The notes under the pieces: generated by a model
The model's input: the letters and a program-made list of their open reading frames with translations, nothing else
What the model was told of the DNA's origin: nothing
Database searches by the model: none
Position numbers and translations under genes: made by a program
Part shown: positions 9,036 to 17,172 of the stretch, in pieces
How positions within the stretch are numbered: the first letter of the stretch is position 1
How the letters are laid out: every line of letters starts with the position of its first letter
NCBI GenBank assembly: GCA_963834715.1
Contig: CAWIDE010000006.1
Coordinates: forward strand, 1,054,001-1,118,000
DNA: 64,000 bases
Source: CAVSUZ01 sp963834715
GTDB lineage: Bacteria; Pseudomonadota; Alphaproteobacteria; Acetobacterales; Acetobacteraceae
Direction: 5' to 3'

Positions 9036-9242
9036 ATGTTGCACTATTACGAGTTGCGTCTTAACGGACGCCTGAGCGGACTCTACGAAAAGTTAGAGGA
9101 AGCGCTCACCCGGGCCAAAGTGGCCGTGGTTCTCGATCCGGACTGCGACCCCGAAATTATCGATCAGCGTACCGGCCGAGCCAGTATGCTGTGCGCCTCG
9201 AAGCGCTGGCGGGACGAAATCGCCGAAAAAATCGGCTTCTGA
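9036..9242 (+). CDS. small hypothetical protein, 68 residues
   Basis: An ATG at 9036, seven bases after GGAAAGGA, opens a 68-residue soluble protein with an amphipathic look: MLHYYELRLNGRLSG, then an acidic DPDCDPEIIDQRTGR and a basic/acidic end. I do not recognise a family. The preceding 280 bases contain no gene. Downstream is the convergent livF remnant. Confidence 0.6.
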   Translation: MLHYYELRLNGRLSGLYEKLEEALTRAKVAVVLDPDCDPEIIDQRTGRASMLCASKRWRDEIAEKIGF

Positions 9243-9261
9243 TGGTCCAGAACAAACGGAC

Positions 9262-9600
9262 CTAACCCGAACCGGCCCCTGCCACCGCACGGCTCGCCCG
9301 CGCACCCACCAGCGCCACCACCCGCTCGGTATCGCGAAGCAGTTCTGCCGCTGCCCTCATGCACGATCCGGCCGTCGCTCATCACGGTAAGTATGGTTGG
9401 CAATGTCCAGTGCTGGAAAAATGCATTCTGCTCAACCAGTAGAATCGACGTCCCTTAGCCGCACATCGCGCGCACCGACCGCATCACTTCCTGGACAATC
9501 AGCGGTGCCGCCGCTGCGACGGTTCATCCAGCAGCAGCAAGCGCGGGTTTAGCAGCAGCGCGCAGTCGCGCGTGCCATGCTTAGTCTCGTGCTATTGCCG
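9262..9600 (-). pseudogene. remnant of a LivF-type branched-chain amino acid ABC transporter ATPase
   Basis: Only the C-terminal part is readable and it lies in several frames. Pieces in order are LLLNPRLLLLDEPS (Walker B), LIVQEVMRSVRAMC, TSILLVEQN (the switch-His region of LivF), VMSDGRIVHEG and a tail ELLRDTERVVALVGARASR ending at a TAG at 9262-9264. An in-frame stop and at least three shifts break it. The Walker A half is absent. No other liv gene is nearby, so this is a stranded fragment of a lost transporter operon. Confidence 0.7.
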
Positions 9601-9683
9601 AGCATCGGGAAAACTCGCCACAGCGCCGCTCAACCCAACATTGCAGGTCCCTTATCTACCTGGTCATGTGATAGACTGAGTTG

Positions 9684-9699
9684 CTGTGACTATTCACAG
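9684..9699. promoter_or_regulatory. perfect inverted repeat CTGTGA-N4-TCACAG
   Basis: A 6-bp perfect inverted repeat with a CTAT spacer lies in the 278-base gap between the livF remnant and fabH. The half-sites resemble those of the CRP/FNR superfamily, with an FNR-like 4-base spacing. No intact gene starts nearby (fabH ends here on the other strand), so it may be a relic or a hairpin. Confidence 0.3.
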
Positions 9700-9878
9700 T
9701 AATAAGTCTCGTACAAAACGACTAGCTACGCCCGCGGTAGGCGCATAACTGACCAGCTAACCATGCACCGAGTGCTAGGCGATTCCCAGGCGTCACAAAA
9801 AAATCGCGCAAACGTCTCCGTACCCGATGGGTACCGATCGCCTTCGCTCGGCCCCACCCGGTTGTATCGTGCCCCGAC

Positions 9879-10850
9879 CTACATCCTCACCAGCGCCGAG
9901 CCCCAGGTCAGCCCGCCCCCCAGCGCCTCCATCAGCACCAAGTCCCCTCGCCTGATCCGCCCGTCCGCAACCGCCTCCGCCAATGCCAACGGCACCGAGG
10001 CTGCCGAAGTATTCGCATGCCGGTCCACCGTCACCACCACTTGCTCCGACCGTAGCCCCAGCCGCTTCCCCATCGCATCGATGATCCGCAAATTCGCCTG
10101 ATGCGGCACTAGCCAATCGACCTCACGCCGCTCCAGCCCGTTCGCCGCCAGCGCCTCATCCACAGCCTCGGTCAGCCGAATCACCGCATGCCGGAACACT
10201 TCCCGTCCGTTCATCACCAGCGTCCCGGGCCGGTCCGGCTGTCCCACTGATCCGTCAACATACAAGATATCGCCCAGCCCACCCTGAGCATGCATATGCG
10301 TTGACAACACACCCCGGTCGATCGACCCGCTCCCCTCGCCCCGCCGCAGGAAAACCGCCCCAGCCCCGTCGCCGAACAGCACGCACGTCCCCCGGTCCCG
10401 CCAGTCCAGGATCCGCGAATACACCTCGCTGCCGATCACTAGCACGCCCGAGGCCTGCCCCGCCCGGATCATCCCGTCCGCCACCGCCAGGGCGTAAACA
10501 AACCCGGCGCAGGCCGCCGACAGATCGAACCCGAACCCCCGGTCCACCCCCAGCGCCGCCTGCACCCGCAGCGCCGTGGCCGGAAACGCCTGGTCCGGAG
10601 TGCTCGTTGCCAGGATGATCGCATCCACGCCTTCCGGCCCGGCTCCCGCCTGCTTCAAAGCCGCTGCCGCCGCCTGGGTGCCCATGAACGCGCACGTCTC
10701 GTGCGGCCCCGCGATATACCGTTGCCGGATCCCCGTCCGCTCCCTGATCCATTGGTCGGAAGTTTCCACCAGCCGGGCCAACTCGTCGTTCGGCATGACC
10801 CGCTCAGGCAGGTACGCGCCGACGCCGGCCAAAATCGAGCGAATCGGCAT
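9879..10850 (-). CDS. fabH: beta-ketoacyl-ACP synthase III
   Basis: Starts fatty-acid synthesis by condensing acetyl-CoA with malonyl-ACP. The 323-residue thiolase-fold protein shows all three catalytic residues in context: Cys114 in SAACAGF, His in VPHQANLRI and Asn in HANTSAAS. The C-terminal GGGLTWG glycine-rich end is normal. It begins four bases after the plsX stop codon, giving the conserved order rpmF-plsX-fabH, so it is co-transcribed with phospholipid and ribosome genes. Confidence 0.96.
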   Translation of the reverse strand: MPIRSILAGVGAYLPERVMPNDELARLVETSDQWIRERTGIRQRYIAGPHETCAFMGTQAAAAALKQAGAGPEGVDAIILATSTPDQAFPATALRVQAALGVDRGFGFDLSAACAGFVYALAVADGMIRAGQASGVLVIGSEVYSRILDWRDRGTCVLFGDGAGAVFLRRGEGSGSIDRGVLSTHMHAQGGLGDILYVDGSVGQPDRPGTLVMNGREVFRHAVIRLTEAVDEALAANGLERREVDWLVPHQANLRIIDAMGKRLGLRSEQVVVTVDRHANTSAASVPLALAEAVADGRIRRGDLVLMEALGGGLTWGSALVRM

Positions 10851-10854
10851 TTGC

Positions 10855-11916
10855 TTAGCGCGCCGTCGCCAGCCGCGCGCCGCCCCCGGTCTCAGCCGCC
10901 GGAGCAGGCATTATGCGGCCGAGGCCCTCGCGAATCCGGTCATTGAAGCGGTGCACCACCATGTCCATCGCCACGTCCATCGCGTGAGCGAACCCCTGGG
11001 CGTCCGTTCCGCCATGCGACTTCACCACTACCCCGTTCAGGCCCAGCATCACCGCTCCATTGTACCGGCGCGGGTCCAGCCACTCCCGTAACCGCTCCAG
11101 CGCCGGCCGCGCCAGCAGATAAGCGATCCGCGCCGACCAGCTCGACCGGAAGACCAGCCGCAGGAGGTCCGCAATCAGCCGTAGCGCACCTTCGCCGGTC
11201 TTCAACGCCACATTCCCCGTAAACCCATCCGTCACAATCACGTCGGTCGTGCCTGCGGCAATATCGTGACCCTCAACGAATCCATGAAACTGCGGTGCCA
11301 ACGGGCTTTGCCGTAGCACGTCGGCGGCTTCGCGCACTCGCTCGTTGCCCTTCTGCTCCTCGGAGCCGACGTTCAGCAGCCCGATGGTCGGCGAAGTCAG
11401 TCCCAGCACAGTCCGCGCGAAGACGTCCCCCATGACCGCGAATTCCACCAGATTCCGCGCATCGCAGGTCAGGTTTGCCCCCAGATCCAGCATCACCACG
11501 TCGCCCCGCGCCGAGGGCCCGATTCCCGCCATGGCCGGCCGGTCAATCCCCGGCAGGGTCTTGATCACGATCTTGGCCAAGGCCAACAACGCCCCCGTAT
11601 TCCCAGCCGAGACTACTCCTGCCGCCTCTCCCGCCGCGACTGCGTCGATCGCCACACGCATAGAGGCATGGCGCATCCGCAGCGCCGCCGTCGCCTTCAT
11701 TTCGTTTCCGATCACTTCCGGTGCGTGCCGGATCACTGAGGCCGCCTGCGCCCGCCATCTTCGCCTAAGCAGCGGCGCGATCCTCGTCTCGTCCCCTACC
11801 AGCAGAAATCGAGCCTCGGGATGCCGTTCGGCCGCAATCTCCACGCCCGCAATCACCATCTCCGGGGCGCGGTCACCGCCCATGGCGTCCACGGCCAGAG
11901 TGAAGTTTGCCGTCAC
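10855..11916 (-). CDS. plsX: phosphate acyltransferase PlsX
   Basis: Converts acyl-ACP to acyl-phosphate for membrane phospholipid synthesis. The 353-residue protein has the family start (AVDAMGGDRAPEMVIAG) and the conserved SAGNTGALLALA, LDLGANLTCDA and VTDGFTGNVALKTGEG blocks. The start is GTG at 11914-11916 after a GAAGAG. It is the middle gene of rpmF-plsX-fabH. The C-terminal extension after GRIMPAP is low in complexity and not conserved. Confidence 0.95.
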   Translation of the reverse strand: MTANFTLAVDAMGGDRAPEMVIAGVEIAAERHPEARFLLVGDETRIAPLLRRRWRAQAASVIRHAPEVIGNEMKATAALRMRHASMRVAIDAVAAGEAAGVVSAGNTGALLALAKIVIKTLPGIDRPAMAGIGPSARGDVVMLDLGANLTCDARNLVEFAVMGDVFARTVLGLTSPTIGLLNVGSEEQKGNERVREAADVLRQSPLAPQFHGFVEGHDIAAGTTDVIVTDGFTGNVALKTGEGALRLIADLLRLVFRSSWSARIAYLLARPALERLREWLDPRRYNGAVMLGLNGVVVKSHGGTDAQGFAHAMDVAMDMVVHRFNDRIREGLGRIMPAPAAETGGGARLATAR

Positions 11917-11938
11917 CTCTTCATCAGCCCGCCAGAGA

Positions 11939-12142
11939 TCAGGCGCGAACCGCGCCCTTCAGAGCCTTTCCTGCGGCTACCACTTCGCGCCCGTCATAGT
12001 GCCCGCAATGGCTGCAGACATGGTGCGGACGCTTCAGCTCCCCGCAGTTCGGGCACTCGGCATACGCTTCGCGCGGCAATGCCTCGTGACTTCGCCGCAT
12101 TCCGCGCCGCGAGGGCGACTTCTTTCTCTTGGGAACAGCCAT
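11939..12142 (-). CDS. rpmF: 50S ribosomal protein L32
   Basis: A 67-residue L32. It starts MAVPKRKKSPSRRGMRRSH and keeps the zinc-ribbon form with four cysteines (CPNC and CSHC), so it is the Cys-plus paralogue type. The ATG at 12142 is chosen because L32 starts with MAVPK; a longer open frame upstream is an artefact. The DUF177 gene often found before rpmF in alphaproteobacteria is absent; a divergent CoA-transferase gene lies there instead. Confidence 0.95.
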   Translation of the reverse strand: MAVPKRKKSPSRRGMRRSHEALPREAYAECPNCGELKRPHHVCSHCGHYDGREVVAAGKALKGAVRA

Positions 12143-12340
12143 TGGAATCCGCCTTTCCGGTCTTAGTACCGCCCGCGCGGCCCGGAACATGCAATCGGGC
12201 GGGTTGGATGAGCGGTCACGATACTGCAAAATTGTGGAAGCCGCGCCCTCTAGCAGAGCAGTCATTTGCCCGCAAGGCACGCTCGACGCGCATCGCCCAC
12301 CCCCCTAAGCTGGTCGCATCTATCCGGAGGAACAACGTCC

Positions 12341-13558
12341 ATGAGCGGAGAAAACTGCCTCTCCGGCGTCCGTGTGCTCGACCTGACGCAATTCGAAGCC
12401 GGCCCCTCCTGCACGGAAGCGCTCGCTTGGCTCGGCGCCGAGGTCGTCAAGGTCGAAAACCCCCGTTCCGGCGACCCCGGGCGGACCCTCAACCCACCGG
12501 AAGCCTCCGACGCCCATTATTTCTTCCAGTACAACGCCAACAAGAAGTCCATCACCGTCAACGTGAAGGACCCCGCCGGCCTCGAACTGGTGAAAAACCT
12601 CGCCCGTAGGGCCGACATCTTCACCGAAAACTTCGCCCCCGGCGCCATCGAACGCCTCGGCCTCGGCCCCGACGTCCTCCGCGCCGTCAACCCCGGCCTC
12701 ATCTACGCTCAGGTCAAGGGTTTCGGCGCCGGCTCCCCGTTCGAGAACAACCTAGCCTTCGACATGATCGCCCAGGCCTGCGGCGGCAACATGTCCATCA
12801 CCGGCACTCCCGACGGGCCGCCGCTGAAGCCCGGGCCTACAATCGGGGATACCGGCACCGGCATGTTGCTCGCGATCTCCATCCTGGGCGCCCTGTATCG
12901 CCGCACCCGCACCGGCGAAGGCGAGCACATTCAGGTCGCGATGCAGGACGCCCAGTTCCAGTACATCCGTGGTGCCTTCGCGACCCAGACCCGCACCGGC
13001 AAGCCCGCCCCGCGCGCCGGTTCCGGCAGTGTGCTCTCCCGCAATCCCCCGATGGGCATCTTTCCCTGCAAGCCCGGGGGCCCTAACGACTACGTCTATG
13101 TCTATACCTCCCGCGCCAATCCCGAGCACTGGCGACGCCTGCTTGGCGTGATTGGCCGCGAGGACCTGATCGGCGACCCCCGCTTCGACACCCCCGAGGC
13201 CCGCCGCGAACACGAGGCCGAGGTCAACGAAATGGTCGCCACCTGGACCCGGCAGCATGACAAGCATGAGGCTATGCGCATTGTCGGCGCGGCCGGCATT
13301 CCCGCCGGGGCCGTCCTCGATACCGCCGAGCTGCTGAACGACCCCACCTTCGAAGAACGCGGCATCATGCAGACCGTCCAGCACCCCAAAGCCGGCCCCT
13401 ATAAGATGCCCGCCTGGCCCGTCCGCTTCTCGGGCCGCCCGCCGACCCTCAAACCCGCCCCGCTGCTGGGCCAGCATACCGACCAGGTGCTGCACGCCTG
13501 GCTCGGGTTGGACGCCGACGCCATCGGCACCCTGCGCCACCAGAACATCATCGGATAA
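12341..13558 (+). CDS. CaiB/BaiF family CoA-transferase (formyl-CoA transferase-like)
   Basis: A family III CoA-transferase of 405 residues, moving CoA between carboxylic acids. It has the N-terminal LSGVRVLDLTQFEAGPSC, the family segment ANKKSITVNVKDP, and GDTGTG, whose Asp aligns with the catalytic Asp of formyl-CoA transferase. The start at 12341 follows GGAGG (12326-12331). It is directly upstream (17 bases) of a ThDP enzyme, an arrangement like oxalate-degrading frc-oxc. The true acyl substrates are not visible; formate/oxalate is only one possibility. Confidence 0.85.
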   Translation: MSGENCLSGVRVLDLTQFEAGPSCTEALAWLGAEVVKVENPRSGDPGRTLNPPEASDAHYFFQYNANKKSITVNVKDPAGLELVKNLARRADIFTENFAPGAIERLGLGPDVLRAVNPGLIYAQVKGFGAGSPFENNLAFDMIAQACGGNMSITGTPDGPPLKPGPTIGDTGTGMLLAISILGALYRRTRTGEGEHIQVAMQDAQFQYIRGAFATQTRTGKPAPRAGSGSVLSRNPPMGIFPCKPGGPNDYVYVYTSRANPEHWRRLLGVIGREDLIGDPRFDTPEARREHEAEVNEMVATWTRQHDKHEAMRIVGAAGIPAGAVLDTAELLNDPTFEERGIMQTVQHPKAGPYKMPAWPVRFSGRPPTLKPAPLLGQHTDQVLHAWLGLDADAIGTLRHQNIIG

Positions 13559-13575
13559 GCAAGGAGAGACGTTCC

Positions 13576-15228
13576 ATGGCCGAATTCACCGGCTCCGAGA
13601 TCCTCGCCAAATGCCTGAAAAGGGAAGGCGTCGAGCACCTGTTTTTCCTTATGGGCGGCCCGATGCTGCTGACCGAGGCCACGTGCATCAAGGAAGGCAT
13701 CCGTATGATCGACGTCCGCCACGAGCAGGCGGCGGCCTTCATGGCGCAGGCGTACTCGCGGCTGCTGCAGAAACCCGCCGCCTGCATGGCCGCCAGCGGG
13801 CCGGGCACCACCAACCTCGTCACCGGGGTTGCCAATGCCCTGATCGACTGCTGCCCCGTCGTCGCTATAGGCGGCTCGTCCCCGGTCAGCCAGTTCGGCC
13901 GGCAAGTGTTCCAGGAAATCGATCAGATGGCGATCATGCGTGGCTGCGTGAAATACGCCGACCGCGTCCATAACCTGAAGCGCATTCCCCAGCAGGTGAA
14001 TTTCGCTTTCCAGAAGTCGCTCTCCGGCAAGCCCGGGCCGGTCTATCTCGATTTCCCCGGCGATGTCCTCTACCAGAAGATCGACGAAAGCCTGGTGGAT
14101 TGGAGCTTCGCCGGCCGCCCGCTCCTGGACGCCCGCCCGCTCGGTAACCCCGATCAGATCGCGAAACTGCTCGACGCCCTGGCCAACGCCAGGCAGCCGA
14201 TCCTGGTCTCCGGTTCCGGCGTTATCTGGTCCCGTGCCTGGGACGAGATGCAGGCGCTCGTCGACAAAATCGGCATCCCGTTCTACACCACGCCGCAGGG
14301 CAGGGGGGTCGTCCCCGACGACCACCCCTGCTCATACCTGTCCATGCGCAGCACGGCGTTCCGCGAGGCCGATCTGATCATCGTCCTTGGCACCCGCATG
14401 AACTACGTCATCGGCCACGCCGCCGCGCCCCGCTTCGCAGCCAACGCCATCATCGCTCGCGTCGACATCGACCCCGAGGAAATCGCCGGCGCCGTCCGCT
14501 TTGTAGACATCCCCGTCGTTGGCGACTGCAAGATGGTCCTGCAGCAACTCATCGACGGCATCGGCACCCGCATCACCACCGATACCTACAAACCCTGGCG
14601 ACAGAAGCTGGCTGAGGGCGAAACCGTTAAGCGCACTAGGGCCGGGGCGAACAAATACGCTGAAGACGGAGACATCCACCCAGTCCGGATGCTGGAAGAG
14701 ATCAGGAACTTCGCCCAGCGCGACGCCATCCTGTGCGTCGATGGCCAGGAGGTCCTGAACTACGGCCGCCAGACCATGCCGACCTTTGCCCCCGGTCACC
14801 GCCTTAATTCCGGCCCCTTCGGCACCATGGGGGTCGGCCTGCCATTCGGGATCGGCGCCAAGATCGCCAAGCCGGACAAGCAGGTGATAGTTGTCCACGG
14901 CGACGGCTCCTTCGGCTTGAATGCCATGGAACTGGACACCGCTGTCCGCCATAAAGTGCCGATCCTCGTGGTGATCAGCCTGAACGGCGGCTGGACCGCG
15001 GACCCGAAGCGCGACAAACCCGGCCGTGACCTTGGCTACACACGCTTCGACAAGATGGCCGAGGCCCTCGGCTGCTACGGCGAATACGTCGAACGCCCCG
15101 AGGACATCCGTCCTGCTCTGGAACGCGCCCAGGGCAAGGTCGATGAGGGCATGGTCGCGCTGGTCAACATCAAGACCGACTACCGGGCACGGTACCAGGG
15201 CGCGGCATTCAGCGATTATTCAACTTAG
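13576..15228 (+). CDS. ThDP-dependent enzyme, oxalyl-CoA decarboxylase / 2-hydroxyacyl-CoA lyase-like
   Basis: A 550-residue three-domain ThDP enzyme. The N-terminal Pyr domain carries the catalytic Glu (DVRHEQAAAFMA), the central domain is of acetolactate-synthase type, and the PP domain has the GDGSFGLN..LNGGW ThDP/Mg motif. An AGGAGAG lies before the ATG. Pairing with a CaiB CoA-transferase favours a CoA-thioester substrate: oxalyl-CoA decarboxylation or 2-hydroxyacyl-CoA cleavage. However, the segment after the Mg motif reads NGGWTAD rather than the NGGIY I associate with oxalyl-CoA decarboxylase, so its specificity may differ. Acetolactate synthase is less likely because no small subunit is present. 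Confidence 0.75.
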   Translation: MAEFTGSEILAKCLKREGVEHLFFLMGGPMLLTEATCIKEGIRMIDVRHEQAAAFMAQAYSRLLQKPAACMAASGPGTTNLVTGVANALIDCCPVVAIGGSSPVSQFGRQVFQEIDQMAIMRGCVKYADRVHNLKRIPQQVNFAFQKSLSGKPGPVYLDFPGDVLYQKIDESLVDWSFAGRPLLDARPLGNPDQIAKLLDALANARQPILVSGSGVIWSRAWDEMQALVDKIGIPFYTTPQGRGVVPDDHPCSYLSMRSTAFREADLIIVLGTRMNYVIGHAAAPRFAANAIIARVDIDPEEIAGAVRFVDIPVVGDCKMVLQQLIDGIGTRITTDTYKPWRQKLAEGETVKRTRAGANKYAEDGDIHPVRMLEEIRNFAQRDAILCVDGQEVLNYGRQTMPTFAPGHRLNSGPFGTMGVGLPFGIGAKIAKPDKQVIVVHGDGSFGLNAMELDTAVRHKVPILVVISLNGGWTADPKRDKPGRDLGYTRFDKMAEALGCYGEYVERPEDIRPALERAQGKVDEGMVALVNIKTDYRARYQGAAFSDYST

Positions 15229-15235
15229 ATGTACA

Positions 15236-15291
15236 CCTCTCGCTTTTGCGGGAGAGGTCGGATCGCCGCTGCGCGGCGATCCGGGTGAGGG
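15236..15291. repeat. palindromic extragenic repeat, family A copy 1 (likely bidirectional terminator)
   Basis: Two consecutive hairpins lie between two convergent genes. The first pairs CCTCTCGC with GCGGGAGAGG (15236-15257). The second pairs GGATCGCC with GGCGATCC around a 7-base loop (15260-15282). GGGTGAGGG follows. The same architecture occurs at 61843-61916 in the opposite orientation, so this is a dispersed REP-like element. Its place between two stop codons suits transcription termination. Confidence 0.75.
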
Positions 15292-16101
15292 TCACGCCAC
15301 CACGCTGCGATACAAATGCCAGGTGGCATGGCCGAGAACCGGTATTACCACCACGAACCCCACCAGCGCGGTCAGGAATCCGATCACCACACCACCGGCC
15401 AGGATGAAAGCCCATGCTCCCATCGCCAGCGGGTTGGCAATCACCGCTCGCACTGACGTCTCCACCGCCGAGGCCACTTGTTCCTCCGTCGAACCGCCCA
15501 GATCACGGTCCAGCAACAGCGGAAACGAGAGCACCCCCAGGCAGAACACCATCGCCGCAAAAATGAACCCGGCGCCCGTTCCCGCCGAACATAGTATCCA
15601 GCCGGGCCGGGTGCCGACCACATGCCGGAACAAAGTCCCCAGCGACTCCCTTCCAGCATCGCCAAGTAAGTGCTCGTAAAGGACATTCGCCGTCGCCAGC
15701 CACAGTACGAAAATCACCGCAAGAAGCACCCCGAGTTCCAGGACTGGGCCGATCCGCTTCGAGCGGAACACAGCGAGCTCGCTCAACCAGGACGACGCAA
15801 CCCCGAGTTCCCGCCGTCGGCTGATCTCGTAGAGGCCAATACTGGCGAACGGCCCGATCAGCGCAAACCCTCCCGCGATGGGGTAGAGCAGCGGGAACGA
15901 TCCCGTGGCCGCGACCACCCATCCCAATCCCAGACCCGAGATCGGAAAGGTCAGGGCGACGAACATGCGGTGCACAGGGTTAGCGCGGAAATCCTCTAAA
16001 CCAAGGGCGAGCGCCTCCCGCACTTCCTGAAGGCCCACCCGCCGAATCACCTGCTCCACGCCGTCCATCGCGCGTCGGTCCGGAAGGATATCGTCGGCCA
16101 T
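15292..16101 (-). CDS. DUF2189 family integral membrane protein
   Basis: A 269-residue protein with a soluble N-terminus (MADDILPDRRAMDGVEQVIRRVG) and about six hydrophobic helices. It resembles DUF2189 (a SafA/EamA-unrelated cytochrome-c-oxidase-subunit-like family) by its RRVGLQEVREALALGLEDFRANP start and GLYEISRRRELG loop. The ATG at 16101 is preferred to the longer upstream frame, which lacks conserved features. The function of the family is unknown; its place is the inner membrane. Confidence 0.75.
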   Translation of the reverse strand: MADDILPDRRAMDGVEQVIRRVGLQEVREALALGLEDFRANPVHRMFVALTFPISGLGLGWVVAATGSFPLLYPIAGGFALIGPFASIGLYEISRRRELGVASSWLSELAVFRSKRIGPVLELGVLLAVIFVLWLATANVLYEHLLGDAGRESLGTLFRHVVGTRPGWILCSAGTGAGFIFAAMVFCLGVLSFPLLLDRDLGGSTEEQVASAVETSVRAVIANPLAMGAWAFILAGGVVIGFLTALVGFVVVIPVLGHATWHLYRSVVA

Positions 16102-16264
16102 GCGGCACCCGCTCGTGCAGCCTAAAAACGGGCGCAGAGCCCCGGCAGTCAGTTTCCCGCTACCTGCACAAGGCGAACCCGCCCTTGGCAACTTATATAG
16201 CCGCGAAAGCCCCGGCTCGATAGGACTCACCCGAACCCAACCAAAAGGGACTAGCCAGCTTTCC

Positions 16265-16747
16265 ATGACTGACAGCAGCGCCACCCACTCCCACCCCAAT
16301 TGGCGTGAAAACGGCGTCCGGGTCATCAAGGCCAATCAGCTCGACCCGAATACCGCCCGGACTCCGGGCATGAACCGTGCCGCCGCAATCAACGCCGCCC
16401 GGGTTGGCGCACAGAAAATCTGGGCCGGCACAGTCACGATCCAGCCGAACGCCAAGACCGGCGCTCACCACCATGGCGAGCTGGAAAGCGTGATCTTCGT
16501 AGTTCGCGGCCGCGCCCGCATGCGCTGGGGCGACCATCTGGAATTCGTCGCTGAGGCCGAACCGGGCGACTTCATCTTTGTCCCGCCCTATGTCCCGCAT
16601 CAGGAGATCAACGCCAGCACCGACGAGCCACTGGAGTGCGTTCTTGTCCGTAGCGACAACGAGGCCGTGGTGGTCAACCTGGATATCGAACCAGTCGAGC
16701 GGCCTGAGAAGGTCCACTGGGTCGATCCGATACACAAGCATCCCTGA
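16265..16747 (+). CDS. cupin-fold protein
   Basis: A 160-residue single-domain cupin. The metal-binding motif 1 appears as TGAHHHGELE (two to three His and a Glu), and motif 2 as PGDFIFVPPYVPHQE. Small cupins of this kind act as isomerases, dioxygenases or sugar-binding proteins; the substrate cannot be read here. The chosen start (MTDSSATHSHP) is the first Met of the conserved part. It stands alone upstream of the toxin-antitoxin remnant. Confidence 0.82.
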   Translation: MTDSSATHSHPNWRENGVRVIKANQLDPNTARTPGMNRAAAINAARVGAQKIWAGTVTIQPNAKTGAHHHGELESVIFVVRGRARMRWGDHLEFVAEAEPGDFIFVPPYVPHQEINASTDEPLECVLVRSDNEAVVVNLDIEPVERPEKVHWVDPIHKHP

Positions 16748-16766
16748 TGTTGTGGCTTAGCCATGA

Positions 16767-16865
16767 ACGGCCGGCGAAGGCACCATTTGGTTTGAGGAAG
16801 TGGAAGACTGGCTTGATAGCTTGAGCACTGCGAACGGGCTAACTCCTCCGAAGCCGCGCAAATAG
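16767..16865 (+). pseudogene. C-terminal remnant of a ribbon-helix-helix type antitoxin
   Basis: The reading EEVEDWLDSLSTANGLTPPKPRK then stop is the typical C-terminal tail of small antitoxins paired with ParE/RelE toxins (a WLDS-GT-NELPPP type ending). A stop at 16764-16766 closes the frame upstream and no DNA-binding part remains. The toxin remnant begins immediately after, as in intact modules. This is recognition by family pattern and was not searched. Confidence 0.5.
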
Positions 16866-16867
16866 CG

Positions 16868-17172
16868 AAAGGTGCCTGGCGACTGTTCATCGCCTCGGCC
16901 GCGCTATCCTATTCGGAGGCCATCACCGGCGGGAAATTTCAGCCAGGTTTTGGACCGGGTGCTCGTCGTTGGTTCAGCACATTCGCGCGGTGATACGCAG
17001 CTTACCACGCCACCCCTATATCGGAGCACCCAGCGAGTTTGCTGATACGCGGCGGTTAACTGTCGAGGGTCACACTATCATCTGCCAGCTGTCCCTATCG
17101 CCTACCTCCTCACGCGGCGAAATCCAGGTCCTTCGCGTCTCCGGGCCTGGACAGTTGCAAGTCCCTCCATGA
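16868..17172 (+). pseudogene. frameshifted ParE/RelE-type toxin remnant
   Basis: The first part reads AWRLFIASAALSYSEAIT, a typical ParE start. The second part, in another frame from about 16969, reads VQHIRAVIRSLPRHPYIGAPSEFADTR and GEIQVLRVSG, matching the toxin C-terminus. A shift and small losses separate them. Its stop overlaps the start of the next gene (ATGA at 17169-17172). Together with the antitoxin tail it is a dead toxin-antitoxin module. Confidence 0.55.

Noticed and set aside
9671..9678. a third copy of the promoter-like motif (ATAGACTG)
   Set aside because: Only eight bases match, and the same octamer also occurs inside a gene near 42770, so it is not specific.
13576..15228. 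acetolactate synthase large subunit
   Set aside because: The three-domain ThDP layout is shared, but no small regulatory subunit or ilvC is near and the gene is paired with a CaiB-type CoA-transferase.
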